Assembly (NCBI GenBank): GCA_946800325.1
Contig: OX326960.1
Location: 38,819,842 to 38,883,841 of the forward strand
Direction of reading: 5' to 3'
DNA from: Luzula sylvatica
Taxonomy: Eukaryota > Streptophyta > Magnoliopsida > Poales > Juncaceae
DNA: 64,000 nt
The number at the start of each line of letters is the position of its first letter. Position 1 is the stretch's first letter. The notes beneath the pieces were generated by a model that searched no databases, was not told the DNA's origin, and saw only the letters and a list, made by a program, of their open reading frames with translations. The position numbers and the translations under genes were made by a program. Of this stretch, positions 48,065 to 57,713 are shown one piece after another.

Positions 48065-50330
48065 TTACTGTAAACTCGAGCTGAGAATAATATTAATTTC
48101 TCCAATGATATTAACGGGCCTTCCATCAAACATAGTAGACAATGCACTTTCGCACAGTTTCTTCAACTCTCTCGTTTTCACAATTATCGCCTCTTGTTTC
48201 GGCCACGAAGAGGATACAGAATTCTGAAGCTCCATTCTTCTAATCGCTAAATCCTTCAAACTCTCGCGGAGTTTCACCTCGTGTTGCTTCTTCTCCTCCA
48301 ATGTCTTCACCAATCTCTCCAAATACCTTCCCAAATTCAAAATTCAAAATTCAAACAAATTATTTACATATTAAAATGATACAAAGTAGCAGTGATTTGT
48401 TTACCTATTGGAGTTGAGAATCATGATTAAGTCGCGAGTTTTCCTATTTGTGAGTAAGGAAATTGCGGAGGATATATCTGATAATATTGAATTTATAGAT
48501 TCGGAGGTGTATTGTTGTAGCACAAATGGAGAAACGGCTTGTACTTGGTTTTGTAATGCCATTGTTTCTTCGCTCCTCATTTCTACCAATCTTTGGTACA
48601 AAAATGCCTTTATCTGCACATAAAATAAAAACAAAATTAAAATAATACATATATATTAGAAATATATTTATAACAAGTCAACCTCGAATAAATCGTCCAG
48701 AATTTTGTTTCTATACTCAGTCTCTAGTAATTGGCTTCGCTCCTCTCCAGTTGTAACAGTCTCGATGAAACCAGACGAGTATTCCTCTCCAGTCGGATGA
48801 TTCTCAACTGGAGCCTCCATTTCCATCTGACTTTCGATACTAACATCCCAATTTATACCCTCAACTGGATCCTCCGTTTCAGATTCTTTTTCTTCGGCTT
48901 GTTCTGTTATGGTACCAATATCCCAATCGATTTGAGAATTGTCCATGGTTATGTCCCAGTCAATACCATCCATGTCAAGATTCAAATCGATATTTTGACC
49001 TAATTTTGAATTTTGCTCCAACGAATTTTGAATGTCTTCAGATACCGAAACGTTAAGAGATGGAGGATTTTCGCGAAAGCCCCTCAGATTTTGCAACACA
49101 GGACTCGTAATTATCTAAATTTGAAAGCACAAAATAAAATTAAGATATATTATATAATTATAGTACAAACTATATAAGAAATACCTGTTTATTATTATTA
49201 TCGGTATGGGCTTCATTGACAAAGTTAGTGTAGTATTCGACAGCATTGGAAACATTATCACTCTTTAAAACTTGTATAATTTTGCTAAATGTACACGGCA
49301 AAGTCTTCGCTGTTTCTATCAGCTCTAATCTCACATTTTCCCCCTAAAGTTAAAAAATGTATATATGTGAGGTACAATTTAAAATGAGAACGTGATATTT
49401 AGAGAGAGAGACCTTTAAGCCTAGTTCTTGGCAAGACTCGGCGTATTTTGAAGCAGAGAGAGAAGCGCTTCGTTTAATTTCGGTCTCTTTTCTGTCCAGC
49501 TCAGCAAGTTGTTGCTGTACTTTTTGAATTTGCTTCTTTTGATAGGGACTTCAATCAATTTCACAATCAATTTACTAATTTATTCATTTTATTATGAATG
49601 ATAATTTGAGTTAGAGTGAGAGAGAGAGAGAGATACATCTCGTAATTGACATTCTGGACGATAATTTGTGCAGCCTCTCCTAAAAAAATATGATCCTTCT
49701 CAAATGATTTCACAATTGCCTCCCACTCACCCTATACAAAATTTAAATTCCAATACAATTAATCGAGAGAAAGAGAAAGAGAGAGAAGGGGGGGGGAGAG
49801 AGAAAGATAGTTACAGCTGAGCCAGAGAGACGACCAAAAAAATTGCGAGTGCTTTCGGTTGATGAATTGAGAAGTATTTGGTATATTTGTTTTGCCTCTA
49901 AATATCCTATAGCTGAAAAAGGCATTCAACAATAATAATCAAGATTCGATTCTCAATCATTATATAGTTCAGGTTTTTCAAATTGAAATCAAGATTCAAG
50001 TTCCAAACTTTCTGTAAAAACATAAATAAGTAAGAAAATTGAGGTGAGAAACATACAATCAGCATCTAGGGTTAGAAAGAAAGGATCGAGATCACGCGGA
50101 AGGGCAGCAAACAAGGATGAAACTCGAGACCTGATTGCACTAAGTCTCTTTCTCCAATCTTGCGGTATCTTCTTCCGATCCACCAGCCATTCTTCACACA
50201 AAAACTCACAAACCATCAATAAACATTCAGAAAATCCAAATCACCATAACAAGTAAACAAAAAATCTACCTCCAAGACGAGCAAAGGCGATATCGATTGG
50301 GAGATTCCGAATTTCCGACGGATCTTGCAT
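48065..50330 (-). CDS. C53 / CDK5RAP3-like protein (UFMylation and ER-phagy)
   Basis: Part of the UFL1-DDRGK1 UFM1-ligase assembly at the ER and receptor for ribosome-stall ER-phagy. Nine GT-AG exons keep one frame: 50330-50270, 50191-50057, 49912-49815, 49731-49637, 49548-49413, 49343-49185, 49114-48683, 48613-48405 and 48326-48065; 528 aa. It opens [20 protein letters not shown], then [37 protein letters not shown] and NVNYEIPYQKKQ, typical of plant C53. Exon 7 encodes the acidic disordered middle with IDWD at 279-282 and 290-293 and INWD at 315-318, the shuffled ATG8/UFM1-interacting motifs. The C terminus is coiled-coil-rich and ends LSSSLQ. Length is near that of the plant family. No break seen. 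Its 3' end borders the satellite and its 5' end faces RCI2. Confidence 0.95.
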
Positions 50331-50731
50331 GGTTTCCAACCAAAATCGAGATGAATTCAGACAGATTTTGCACAAAAACACTACAGCAACATGAAATTGG
50401 GTTTTAGAAGGGTAAATATGTCAATTCAAATAAATCTTGGGCCTAATATATGGGCTATAAAATATAGTTAATACGAGAAGGCTCGGCCCATTAAAAATAA
50501 AGAAATGTACAGCACGCGTATGGCCAGATGTACAGTACTTTATTGACACGTGTCTATCACCTTTGAACAAACAAACTGAAATCATCATCATTTTACCTAA
50601 TTTTAGCCAATGAAAAGCTTTTTAATCTTTCTCCCTCTCTCTCTATCTCTAAGCTATTCTATCTGTGAAAATCAAAGAGGAAAGAAAATTTGAGAATTGT
50701 GAATTTGTGAATTTGTGAAGTTCTGAAGAAA
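50331..50731. promoter_or_regulatory. Shared upstream region of C53 (-) and RCI2 (+)
   Basis: Only 401 bp separate the two start codons, so both promoters and leaders lie here. The CT-rich tract at 50627-50651 (CTCCCTCTCTCTCTATCTC) is probably RCI2 leader. An ACACGTGTC E-box/ABRE-like core (CACGTG) at about 50550 could respond to abscisic acid or light factors, which would fit RCI2 stress induction. That functional link is inference. Confidence 0.5.
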
Positions 50732-51026
50732 ATGGAAACTTTGTTGGAGATTTTGTTGGCAATTTTCTTACCGCCTCTTGGCGTGTTTCTTCGCTATGGC
50801 TGTGAGGTACATTTCGAATTTCGATCTAGGTCTTGTTTTGTAAATTTTAATTATGGAGGGATTTTTTGCACTTCTTTTGATCGTAATTTCCATTGGTGTT
50901 CTTACATTTGAAGGTGTGTTTGTTTTCTTTTTTGTATTTCAGATGGAGTTCTGGATCGATCTGGTGCTAACGTTCTTGGGCTACGTTCCTGGGATAATTT
51001 ATGCGATATATGTATTGATTATGTGA
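50732..51026 (+). CDS. RCI2/LTI6 (PMP3 family) small hydrophobic membrane protein
   Basis: Cold- and salt-responsive proteolipid of the plasma membrane that influences membrane potential and Na+ uptake. Two exons, 50732-50806 (25 codons) and 50943-51026 (27 codons plus stop), join across a 136-bp GT-AG intron to give 52 aa, the family size. Two hydrophobic helices flank the family core: LLAIFLPPLGVFLRYGC in exon 1, then EFWIDLVLTFLGYVPGIIYA in exon 2. The LPPLGV and LGY.PGIIYA motifs identify the family with little doubt. The intron sits directly after GCE, as in known RCI2 genes. The start follows a CT-rich leader. It is too short to show up as a single open frame because of the intron. Confidence 0.95.
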
Positions 51027-51872
51027 TTTTCGTTCGTTCACTTGGCTCGTGTCGATGTGAACATAATTGATTTCATCTTCTAAGTTCTTTTTCTGATTTC
51101 CTAGTAATGAACCATGTTTTAGTTTCCTAGTTTGGAAGGATTTGTTGATCTTCATTGTATTTCTTGAATCGTATATGAATACTGGTTTTTCTTGCGTCAA
51201 TAATTTGGTTTTTATGCTAACTCGTATTAAAATTAAATCATTAATTTAATTTAATTGATCTAGATTTAATTTAGAGGGAAATGATGAATATATACATAAA
51301 AGAGACGGAACCGGGATTAAATTTAGGAGGAGCCGAACTTTGTTAATAAAAAACACAGCTCCTACCGAGGTATTGGATTCGAACTTGCTACGATAAACCA
51401 ACAAACTTATCACTTGAATTACATCAATTTTGTGCACCGATATAAGATTTTTTTTTAAATGTATGTACCTAATATTTTTTTGGTCAAAGAATGTACCTAA
51501 TATTAGATGTCCATGATTACCGGTACGTTGGAGGGGTCGGGACCCTGCTTATTTGAATCCGTCATGTATACACATTTATGAGTAAATAATAATCAAAAAG
51601 ATTATTTAAATGTGCAAAAATGTTTGATTCTAAATTTTTTACAGTAAAAAAGGAAGTTTTGTATAAATCATACAACAAAATTTAAATATTAATTCGAATA
51701 CTTCGTAATAAGTCATGACAGTAAGTTATTTTATACTAAAAAATAAATTTATCCTATCTATAATGGTAATTTTATAAATTAATTTATATAGTTTTATTTT
51801 CAGAACAACCTTTGAAGTAAGAAAATTATATATGATAGAAGAACCATCATTTGAGTCAGGTAAATTGTACTA
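51027..51872. other. RCI2 3' region and intergenic, with a possible second-type SINE
   Basis: At about 51255-51445 the minus strand reads as a tRNA-derived head: B box AGTTCGAATCC preceded by TTCAAGTGATAAG, and downstream TCGGTAGGAGCTGTG. No target-site duplication was found, so the SINE call is tentative. The remainder is AT-rich with no gene seen. Confidence 0.4.
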
Positions 51873-52133
51873 AAGCATGTCCCTCAAATTTCCCCACAAT
51901 TCCCCCACAATAGTAATACATGATTAATGCAATAATTAGTGTTTTGAATTAACGATTAATTCATAATTATTTATTTTTAAATATTTAAAATTAATCATTA
52001 ATTAGTATGGATCTTAATTTCATATTAAATTTTTAGTAACTATGAATTAATTGTTAATCCACTTGGTTAATTATGAGGTTAATTAGTGTGGAGGAATTAT
52101 GGGGGAAATAAGGGGGGGAAATATAATTGTCCT
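51873..52133. mobile_element. MITE-like element with CCCTC...CCCCAC inverted ends
   Basis: The left end, CATGTCCCTCAAATTTCCCC plus ACAATTCCCCCAC, is answered on the right by GTGTGGAGGAATTATGGGGG and GGGGGGGAAATAT in inverted order. The AT core is rich in TTAATTA. It resembles the elements at 8.13 and 13.19 kb. The right end abuts the TSD of the next MULE. Confidence 0.5.
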
Positions 52134-53138
52134 TTTATTTTTGGGAAAAATTTTCCTATATCCCTACTAAACTCATTAATTACATATTTATCCCTCTTGA
52201 ATACATAATATCATATTTATCCCTCCTAAATACAATTATTTTCTAATTTATCCTTATTTAATAATTTAATAAAATTTAACAGAATATTAACATAATTGAC
52301 TAATTTGCCCCTCATTTCATTATCCCTTAATCCAATATTAATCCAATATTGAATCCTATACCCGTATACCCGTTAAGCTATGAACCCTAAACTCTCTTCT
52401 AACCAAACCCTAAATCTAAAAACGAATTAACAGCGGGGAGAAGCAAAAATAGAACCCTAAACCCTCTTCTCACCCGACGTGATAAAGCTTTTGCTGGGCT
52501 ACGCGATGGAAGCGATGGAAGGCACACGTCGATCTTCTTCTTCCTCTTTCTGGCGACGTGACGTGATAGCAGCAGGGCGACGGCGATAGAGGGCGACACA
52601 GTGGCTGGCGACGGCGATTGCGCGACGCGATAGCTGGTGACGGCGATTGCTGGCGACGCTTTCTCCCTCTTTCTTCGTGACTGTTGGATTGTGGTAATGG
52701 ACGATCTTTCTCCCTATCTCTCTTCATCATACATGTCTGATTTGTCTAAATTTTTCTTAAATTTGATTTTATTTTTGTTCTATTTTTGCTTAAATTTGGA
52801 TTCTTAATTGGGCAACTTCATGCATGTACTTTTTTTCCCAATTTGTTACTTCAATTACCAATTAAAATGATTTCAGTACTGTATTTCAGCTTCAATTAAA
52901 ATGATTTCAGTACTTTTTTTTCCAATTTGTTACTTCAATTACCAATTTGTTACTTCATGCATGTACTTTTTTCCAATTTGTTCTTATCAATTTATTGTTG
53001 TAATGTTAGTATTCTTCTGATATATTTGCGATTTCAGCGATATTTATGTTTCACGATATTTTTCAGCATACACGGTTTGCATTTCAGCGGAGATGGCTCG
53101 GATTCTTCAGATGGGGATCTGTTGATTCTTCTAGATGT

Positions 53139-53475
53139 GTTTGCGATACCAATTAAATTGTGGTAATGTGAATTTTGTACAATGAGTATTCATGTTTGTA
53201 ATCATTATACATGTTTACGATACCAATTCAATTGATGTAATGTGAGTTTTGTAATATGAGTTTAGTGTCGACGATTTGTAATATGAGTTTTGTAATATGT
53301 TTGTGATACCAATTCAAATGATGTTATGAGAGTTTTATAATAGGATTTTAGTGTTGATGTTTCCTGAGTTGTAATATGTTTGCAATATCAATTCCAAATG
53401 ATGTAATGTGAGTTTTGTAATATTAGTTTAGTGTTGATGCTTTGCGAGTTGTAATATGTTTGCAATACTAATTCT
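53139..53475 (+). repeat. Four-copy tandem repeat of about 72-86 bp in the 2.47-kb MULE
   Basis: Each unit starts GTTTGCGATACCAATT or a variant, followed by GATGTAATGTGAGTTTTGTAATAT and GTTTAGTGTTGATG. Units begin near 53139, 53212, 53300 and 53379, with a broken fifth start near 53458. Confidence 0.7.
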
Positions 53476-54083
53476 AGAATATAAATAACTCCTCAATTCA
53501 TAAACAACAGAATATAAAACTCCAACTTAAATGGACACCAACTTCAATTAAACAACACAACATATTAAACCCACAACTTAAATCACAAAATTACATAAAC
53601 CCCATTAAACTTCACAAATTAAATCACAAAAATCTGCAAAATTACGTAGAACCCCTCAAACTTAAATATCATCGCGCCTAATCCTATGATATTGCATTGG
53701 AGATTGTGCTTTCTTTTTTCCCGTCCCCTACATATTTGTTCCATGTACGAATCCATTCACAATTTAATTGCAATCTAAAAAAAATATTAAGTAATTTAGC
53801 AAATTAAATGTTGTGACTTTAATTATATCTAAATTATACTAGAAACGATAAAACAAATTAATACAATCTAAAAAAAACAGAAAAATCAATACAATCGAAT
53901 CACAATCGAATTAATACAATGGAATCACAGTAAGTAATTGAAAAAATGGAGAGATGTCTTACCAGAGAGAAACCTACGCTACAGAAGCCCCGCTAGAGAA
54001 AACTACACAACTCCTTTGCCTGCTAGAGAAGCCCCGTCAATGAGAAACCTACGCTAGAGAAGAAGAATCGTTGGTGAAAGCTA

Positions 54084-54190
54084 CTCACCAGTGGAAGAAT
54101 CGCTAGAGAGAAGGCTCACCAGTGGAAGTATCGCTAGAGAGAAGGCTCACCAGTGGAAGTATCGCTAGAGAGAAGGCTCACCAATGGAAG
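54084..54190 (+). repeat. 31-bp tandem repeat in the 2.47-kb MULE
   Basis: CTCACCAGTGGAAG followed by TATCGCTAGAGAGAAGG starts at 54084, 54115, 54146 and (variant, CTCACCAATGG) 54177. The period is exactly 31 bp. Confidence 0.85.
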
Positions 54191-55202
54191 CTCACCAGTG
54201 GATTCACGAGTGAGAAGGCATGAGTTTGTTTTGTCAATCGCTAGATAAGAAGGGGAAGCTATTCACCACTGAAAGTGGAAGCTTGTAAATGGAGGCTTGG
54301 GTAGATAATGGATAATGGATTTGGGAGATTATGCGGGTATGAGTTTGTTGGTGGATTGGATAATTGGTAATCATGTTAATGAATTTGGGTGTTTACAAAA
54401 GGGTATTTTAGTCAATAATTTTGAAATATATAAATAAATTAATTTAATTTAATGTTAATTTGGAGAAGTGGATAAATTTGATATATGTAGATCTTAGTAA
54501 GGATAAATTAGATATTAATTATACTTAGTAGGGATAAATATGATATTATGAATTTAAGAGGGATAAATATGTAATTGATGAAGTTAGTAGGGATATATGA
54601 AAAAATTTCCCTTTATTTTTTGACACTCTTAAAAGAACAGATGTGTTGATATCACAAGTATGAAATATATTTCAAACATGAGATCTTGTCGTTATATTTT
54701 TCATTTGTTATTTTCCATTTCTTTCCTCGTCGCAAGATTATTCTATTGCATGCATTAAATATGCACATGAATCTGACATTATATTTCTATTGTATAAATT
54801 ACAATTACTTCTTACGTATAATAAATAATAGGAAAATTTTGCTTTGTAGACGAATTAGGTTTCAGATTATCCAAAATAGACCAAATAGTTTGGTAATTTG
54901 AGAAATAACACTCTCGACGTTTGAAAAGTCGAGTACTTTCAAAACAGCCGACTTTTCAAAAATTGAGACCAATTAAAAACAAACGAAAGCTTAATGAACC
55001 TTTTAATTGCTATCGATTTTTCAAAAATCGAGCGTTCCCCTTCCCGAGACTGCTCTCCAAACTTCCACCAACCATCTTAAAAACGATTGACTTTTCAAAA
55101 ATCGATACATATTTAATACCCCACTCCCCACCAGCCAACCACAGCAATTAAATTCCTCTCGACTTTTCAAAAGTCGAGACCATCCCTTTTATATACCTCA
55201 CC

Positions 55203-55214
55203 CCAGCCCCCCCC

Positions 55215-55260
<46 letters not shown>
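55203..55260 (+). repeat. Poly-C and (CT)n tract upstream of the PMD fragment
   Basis: About 20 C's followed by about 17 CT units, then the leader of the PMD-like reading frame. The CT run recalls plant 5' leaders, so it may have come with the gene. Confidence 0.8.
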
Positions 55261-55264
<4 letters not shown>

Positions 55265-55305
55265 AACTTTTTTTTTCCCCAAATTAATTCCCACACTCAA
55301 AAATT

Positions 55306-55920
55306 ATGTCATTTGATGATGGAATTTTGCCGGGTCCGATTGATACGGATGTATTATTTTTGCAACATAATCATCGGTCCGAAAGAGTTCTTCCATATCG
55401 AGGCTCTATTAGATTCGAACAAAAATCCACAAAATGAAGGAAATGGCAAATTTCGGATCCGAGAGTAGTGTTACGACTAAGACGATCGGGATTTTATCCG
55501 ATTATGCAATGTGCGGTAAACGAGAATTCATGGCCACTTCTCACGGTTTTGGTGGAAATATGGCGTCCGAAAACGAACACATTTCACATGCGTTGCGAAG
55601 AAATGACTGTAACTCTTCGTGATGTCGCGTTGCTCATTGGATTGTGCGTGAACGGTAATCCTGTGATAACTCCATATATTTCTTCACTTAATTTAAAAAG
55701 GGAAGTGATTAGATTACTCGGACAATGTCCGAATGTATGGACGAAAGAAAAATCCCGTATGAAGTTGAAGTGGTTAAAAACAAATTTCGAACAAGCAAGT
55801 GAAGGACGAGACGAGGAGTATTGTGATCAGCAAGCTCGTGCTTATATTCCGAATGTCTTTTCAAAAGTCAATAAATTCACCGATTCTTTAATTAGCGGTG
55901 CTCAATATCTCGACTTTTGA
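55306..55920 (+). pseudogene. Plant mobile domain (PMD / MAIN-like) fragment, frameshifted and truncated
   Basis: The ATG at 55306 opens a frame starting MSFDDGILPGPIDTDVLFLQ and HRSERVLPYRG, the usual N terminus of proteins annotated as serine/threonine-phosphatase 7 long-form homologues. The frame breaks near 55430. From about 55470 a second frame continues with RLRRSGFYPIMQC, NENSWPLLTVLVEIWRP, TFHMRCEEMTVTLRDVALLI and GLCVNGNPVI, the core of the PMD. It ends at 55918-55920, where the stop codon lies inside a copy of the element's palindrome (ctCGACTTTTGA reads L-D-F-stop). Normal family members continue for several hundred residues, so the C-terminal part of the domain is missing. PMD proteins act in gene silencing and development and are often carried by transposons. 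This copy is probably non-functional as a protein. Confidence 0.75.
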
Positions 55921-56251
55921 AAAGTCGAGAAATTCACCGAAAGCTAGTAATTCTCGACGTTTGAAAAGTCGACCAGTTTTGCTCGACTTTCGAAAAGTCG
56001 ATAGGTTTTGTGAGGGTTAAGTAGGTCGTTTAGCAGTTAATTGAGATCTAAAAGAGCTAGACTTTTCAAAAATCGATGGTTTCTGATGCTCTCGACGTTT
56101 CAAAAATCGAGAGTATTAGATTTCAAATTTCCAAACTAAGTTGGCTATTTCGGATATTTCAAAAGTTTTTTGGTCTACATTTCAAAAATTTCCTAAATAA
56201 TAATTCAAAAAATAGTTTTGGAAATAAGTTTGCACAATATTCTCTTGTATG

Positions 56252-56554
56252 TGTTAGAAATTGAGCTTAGAGTTTATAATGAAGAGATTGAAGAAAATGG
56301 TTTTTCATTAATTAATCAATCCTAATTACAGTCTATTTATAAGCTAATCTGATTAAGGGTCCAAATTGATCACAGCCGTTGGATCTACCTACTCTAATAA
56401 CCTGAGCCACTGATCTCATGGTCATTTGTAAATTAAAACACAGCCCATTACAATTTATAAAAGCCCATTATACTAAAACATGTGAACCGTCGAAGTATTT
56501 AAACGAAGACCATCTTCTGCAGTGAGCTCAAGGCTGGACACGTCCAGTATTACA
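56252..56554 (-). mobile_element. Copia 3' LTR (303 bp)
   Basis: On the minus strand the LTR runs TGTAATACTGGACG...TTTCTAACA, with TG...CA ends. It directly follows a purine tract (G run plus AGA), the position of a polypurine tract. The 5' LTR and most of the element are absent, so no TSD can be paired. Confidence 0.65.
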
Positions 56555-56556
56555 TC

Positions 56557-56593
<37 letters not shown>

Positions 56594-56770
56594 AAGCTCA
56601 GCGGGGGTTTCAACCACCATGAGTTTGCGTCGTAATGCTTGAAAGCGAAGAGAAGAGAGGCCTTTGGTGAAGATGTCTGCTAATTGATCAGCAGAGCACA
56701 AGAATCGAACCTCAATTTCTTTGTTGCCAATCCGTTCTCGCACGAAATGGTAGTCAAGATCCGTGAAAGT
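56555..56770 (-). pseudogene. Copia polyprotein C-terminal fragment and expanded polypurine tract
   Basis: The minus strand encodes VRERIGNKEIEVRFLCSADQ followed by LADIFTKGLSSLRFQALRRKLMV, the end of the RNase H region of Ty1/copia polyproteins. It begins mid-domain next to the repeated host sequence at 56771, so the upstream part is lost. The polypurine tract has expanded to 34 uninterrupted C on the plus strand (56558-56591). It reads as glycine codons and leaves no clear natural stop. Confidence 0.8.
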
Positions 56771-56876
56771 GACATTATATTTCTTTTATATAAATTACAA
56801 TTGCTTCTTACATATAAGAAATAATAATTCAAAAAATAGTTTTGGAAATAAGTTTGCACAATATCCTCTTGTATGT
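56771..56876 (+). repeat. Unfilled copy of the PMD-MULE target site
   Basis: This 100-bp stretch equals the left flank (54775-54830) joined directly to the right flank (56194-56255) of the PMD MULE, with a few substitutions. Its central 9 bp, 56818-56826 (GAAATAATA), corresponds to the TSD TAAATAATA. It shows the locus before insertion and places the duplication of the host segment before the MULE arrival. Confidence 0.8.
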
Positions 56877-57713
56877 ATTATGTTTGTGAAAATATACAAA
56901 TATTCTCTTGTATGTATTATATATCTTTTAGTCGTAAATTAGAAGTTAAACCTATATATTCTGAAATTAGTTATTGTTGTCTTTTTTTAATGCAAACATG
57001 ATTATTTTAGTTATGTATTAAACTTAATTTGCAGTTTGGTAGATTTATGTTTAACTAGCGTTGGACCCGCGTTATTGTGTGGGTGCATTTTTTTCCCTAA
57101 TTTGTTTACGTTTTTCTTTTGGGTGAGCACTTTGCACACATGGTCGGTATGTTGGCCCAAGAGGCATTTGCTATGAAAGTTGTTTGATTAATACTAACGA
57201 TTGGTTCAGACTTTAATCATTAATTTTCACGATGAGTAAAAATTGAGAAAATAATATGAGGAAATTTCCAGTTACGTATTAATGTCATACTTGAATAGGC
57301 AAATACATCACCATTTATATAATAAAAAATCTAATTAATTAAAAAATATCCAAAATACTGAATTAAAATGGATATACCATACAAATACGTCATGAAATTT
57401 ATATTACCATTCAACTTGATGTGGCATGAACTCGAGGAACAAAAACTAGAAACTCTTCATAAAGAGGTCAAGAACAACAAGTGTATTGGAATTTAGTTCA
57501 TGGGCGAATAGGAACCACCAAAAAAATTTACAAGTATCTAGCCATTAAAGAGACTCGAGAGAAAATCTCGCAACGACAAAAACACTACAACTAAATTAAC
57601 CATAAAGATTTCAATAATTTCGCCTCCCTTCAAAACAACCTAAATCGCCATCGCCACAAGTTCATAAAAATAACTAACCTGCATAAACAAACCCAAAAAA
57701 AAACTTGGGATTC
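56877..57713. other. Intergenic and ICR 3' region, with a candidate Helitron 3' end
   Basis: At 57055-57085 the minus strand reads a hairpin (ACCCACAC...GCGGGT), then CCAACG, then CTAG followed by T, a Helitron-type terminus. It is similar to the one at 10798. The other end was not found. The rest shows no gene. Confidence 0.4.

Larger units (their letters stand above)
52134..54620. mobile_element. 2.47-kb MULE-type element
   Basis: Element 52143-54611 with perfect 9-bp target-site duplications TTTATTTTT (52134-52142 and 54612-54620). The ends GGGAAAAATTTTCC and GAAAAAATTTCCC lead into TIRs of about 170 bp that share TATATCCCTACTAA, TTACATATTTATCCCTC and ATATCATATTTATCCC in inverted order. 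The interior includes a GC-rich block (52470-52680) of GGCGACGGCGAT words, several AAACCCTAA telo-box words (52382-52470) and two tandem-repeat tracts. Arginine-rich frames at 52399-52730 are translations of that low-complexity block. No transposase domain recognised, so it is non-autonomous; captured host sequence is possible but unproven. Confidence 0.75.
54822..56202. mobile_element. MULE carrying a PMD gene fragment and palindrome arrays
   Basis: Element 54831-56193 (1,363 bp), GGAAAATTTTG...CAAAAATTTCC, with perfect 9-bp target-site duplications TAAATAATA (54822-54830 and 56194-56202). TIRs of about 100 bp share, in inverted order, TGTAGAC, ATCC.AAATAG.CCAA, AGTTTGG.AATTTGA and CTCTCGA. 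About ten copies of the palindrome TCGACTTTTGAAAAGTCGA or close variants lie inside: near 54913, 54948, 55012, 55084 and 55158 on the left, and 55909, 55953, 55982, 56057 and 56091 on the right. Between them sits the PMD-like gene. An unfilled copy of the target is at 56771-56870, confirming the ends. No transposase is present. Confidence 0.85.

Noticed and set aside
48401..49003. Plus-strand and alternate frames across C53 exons 7 and 8
   Set aside because: They overlap clear C53 exons whose frame and splice sites are consistent across nine exons.
52399..52730. Arginine-rich coding genes
   Set aside because: Overlapping frames across a low-complexity GC-rich block inside a MULE, with no domain and no splice support.
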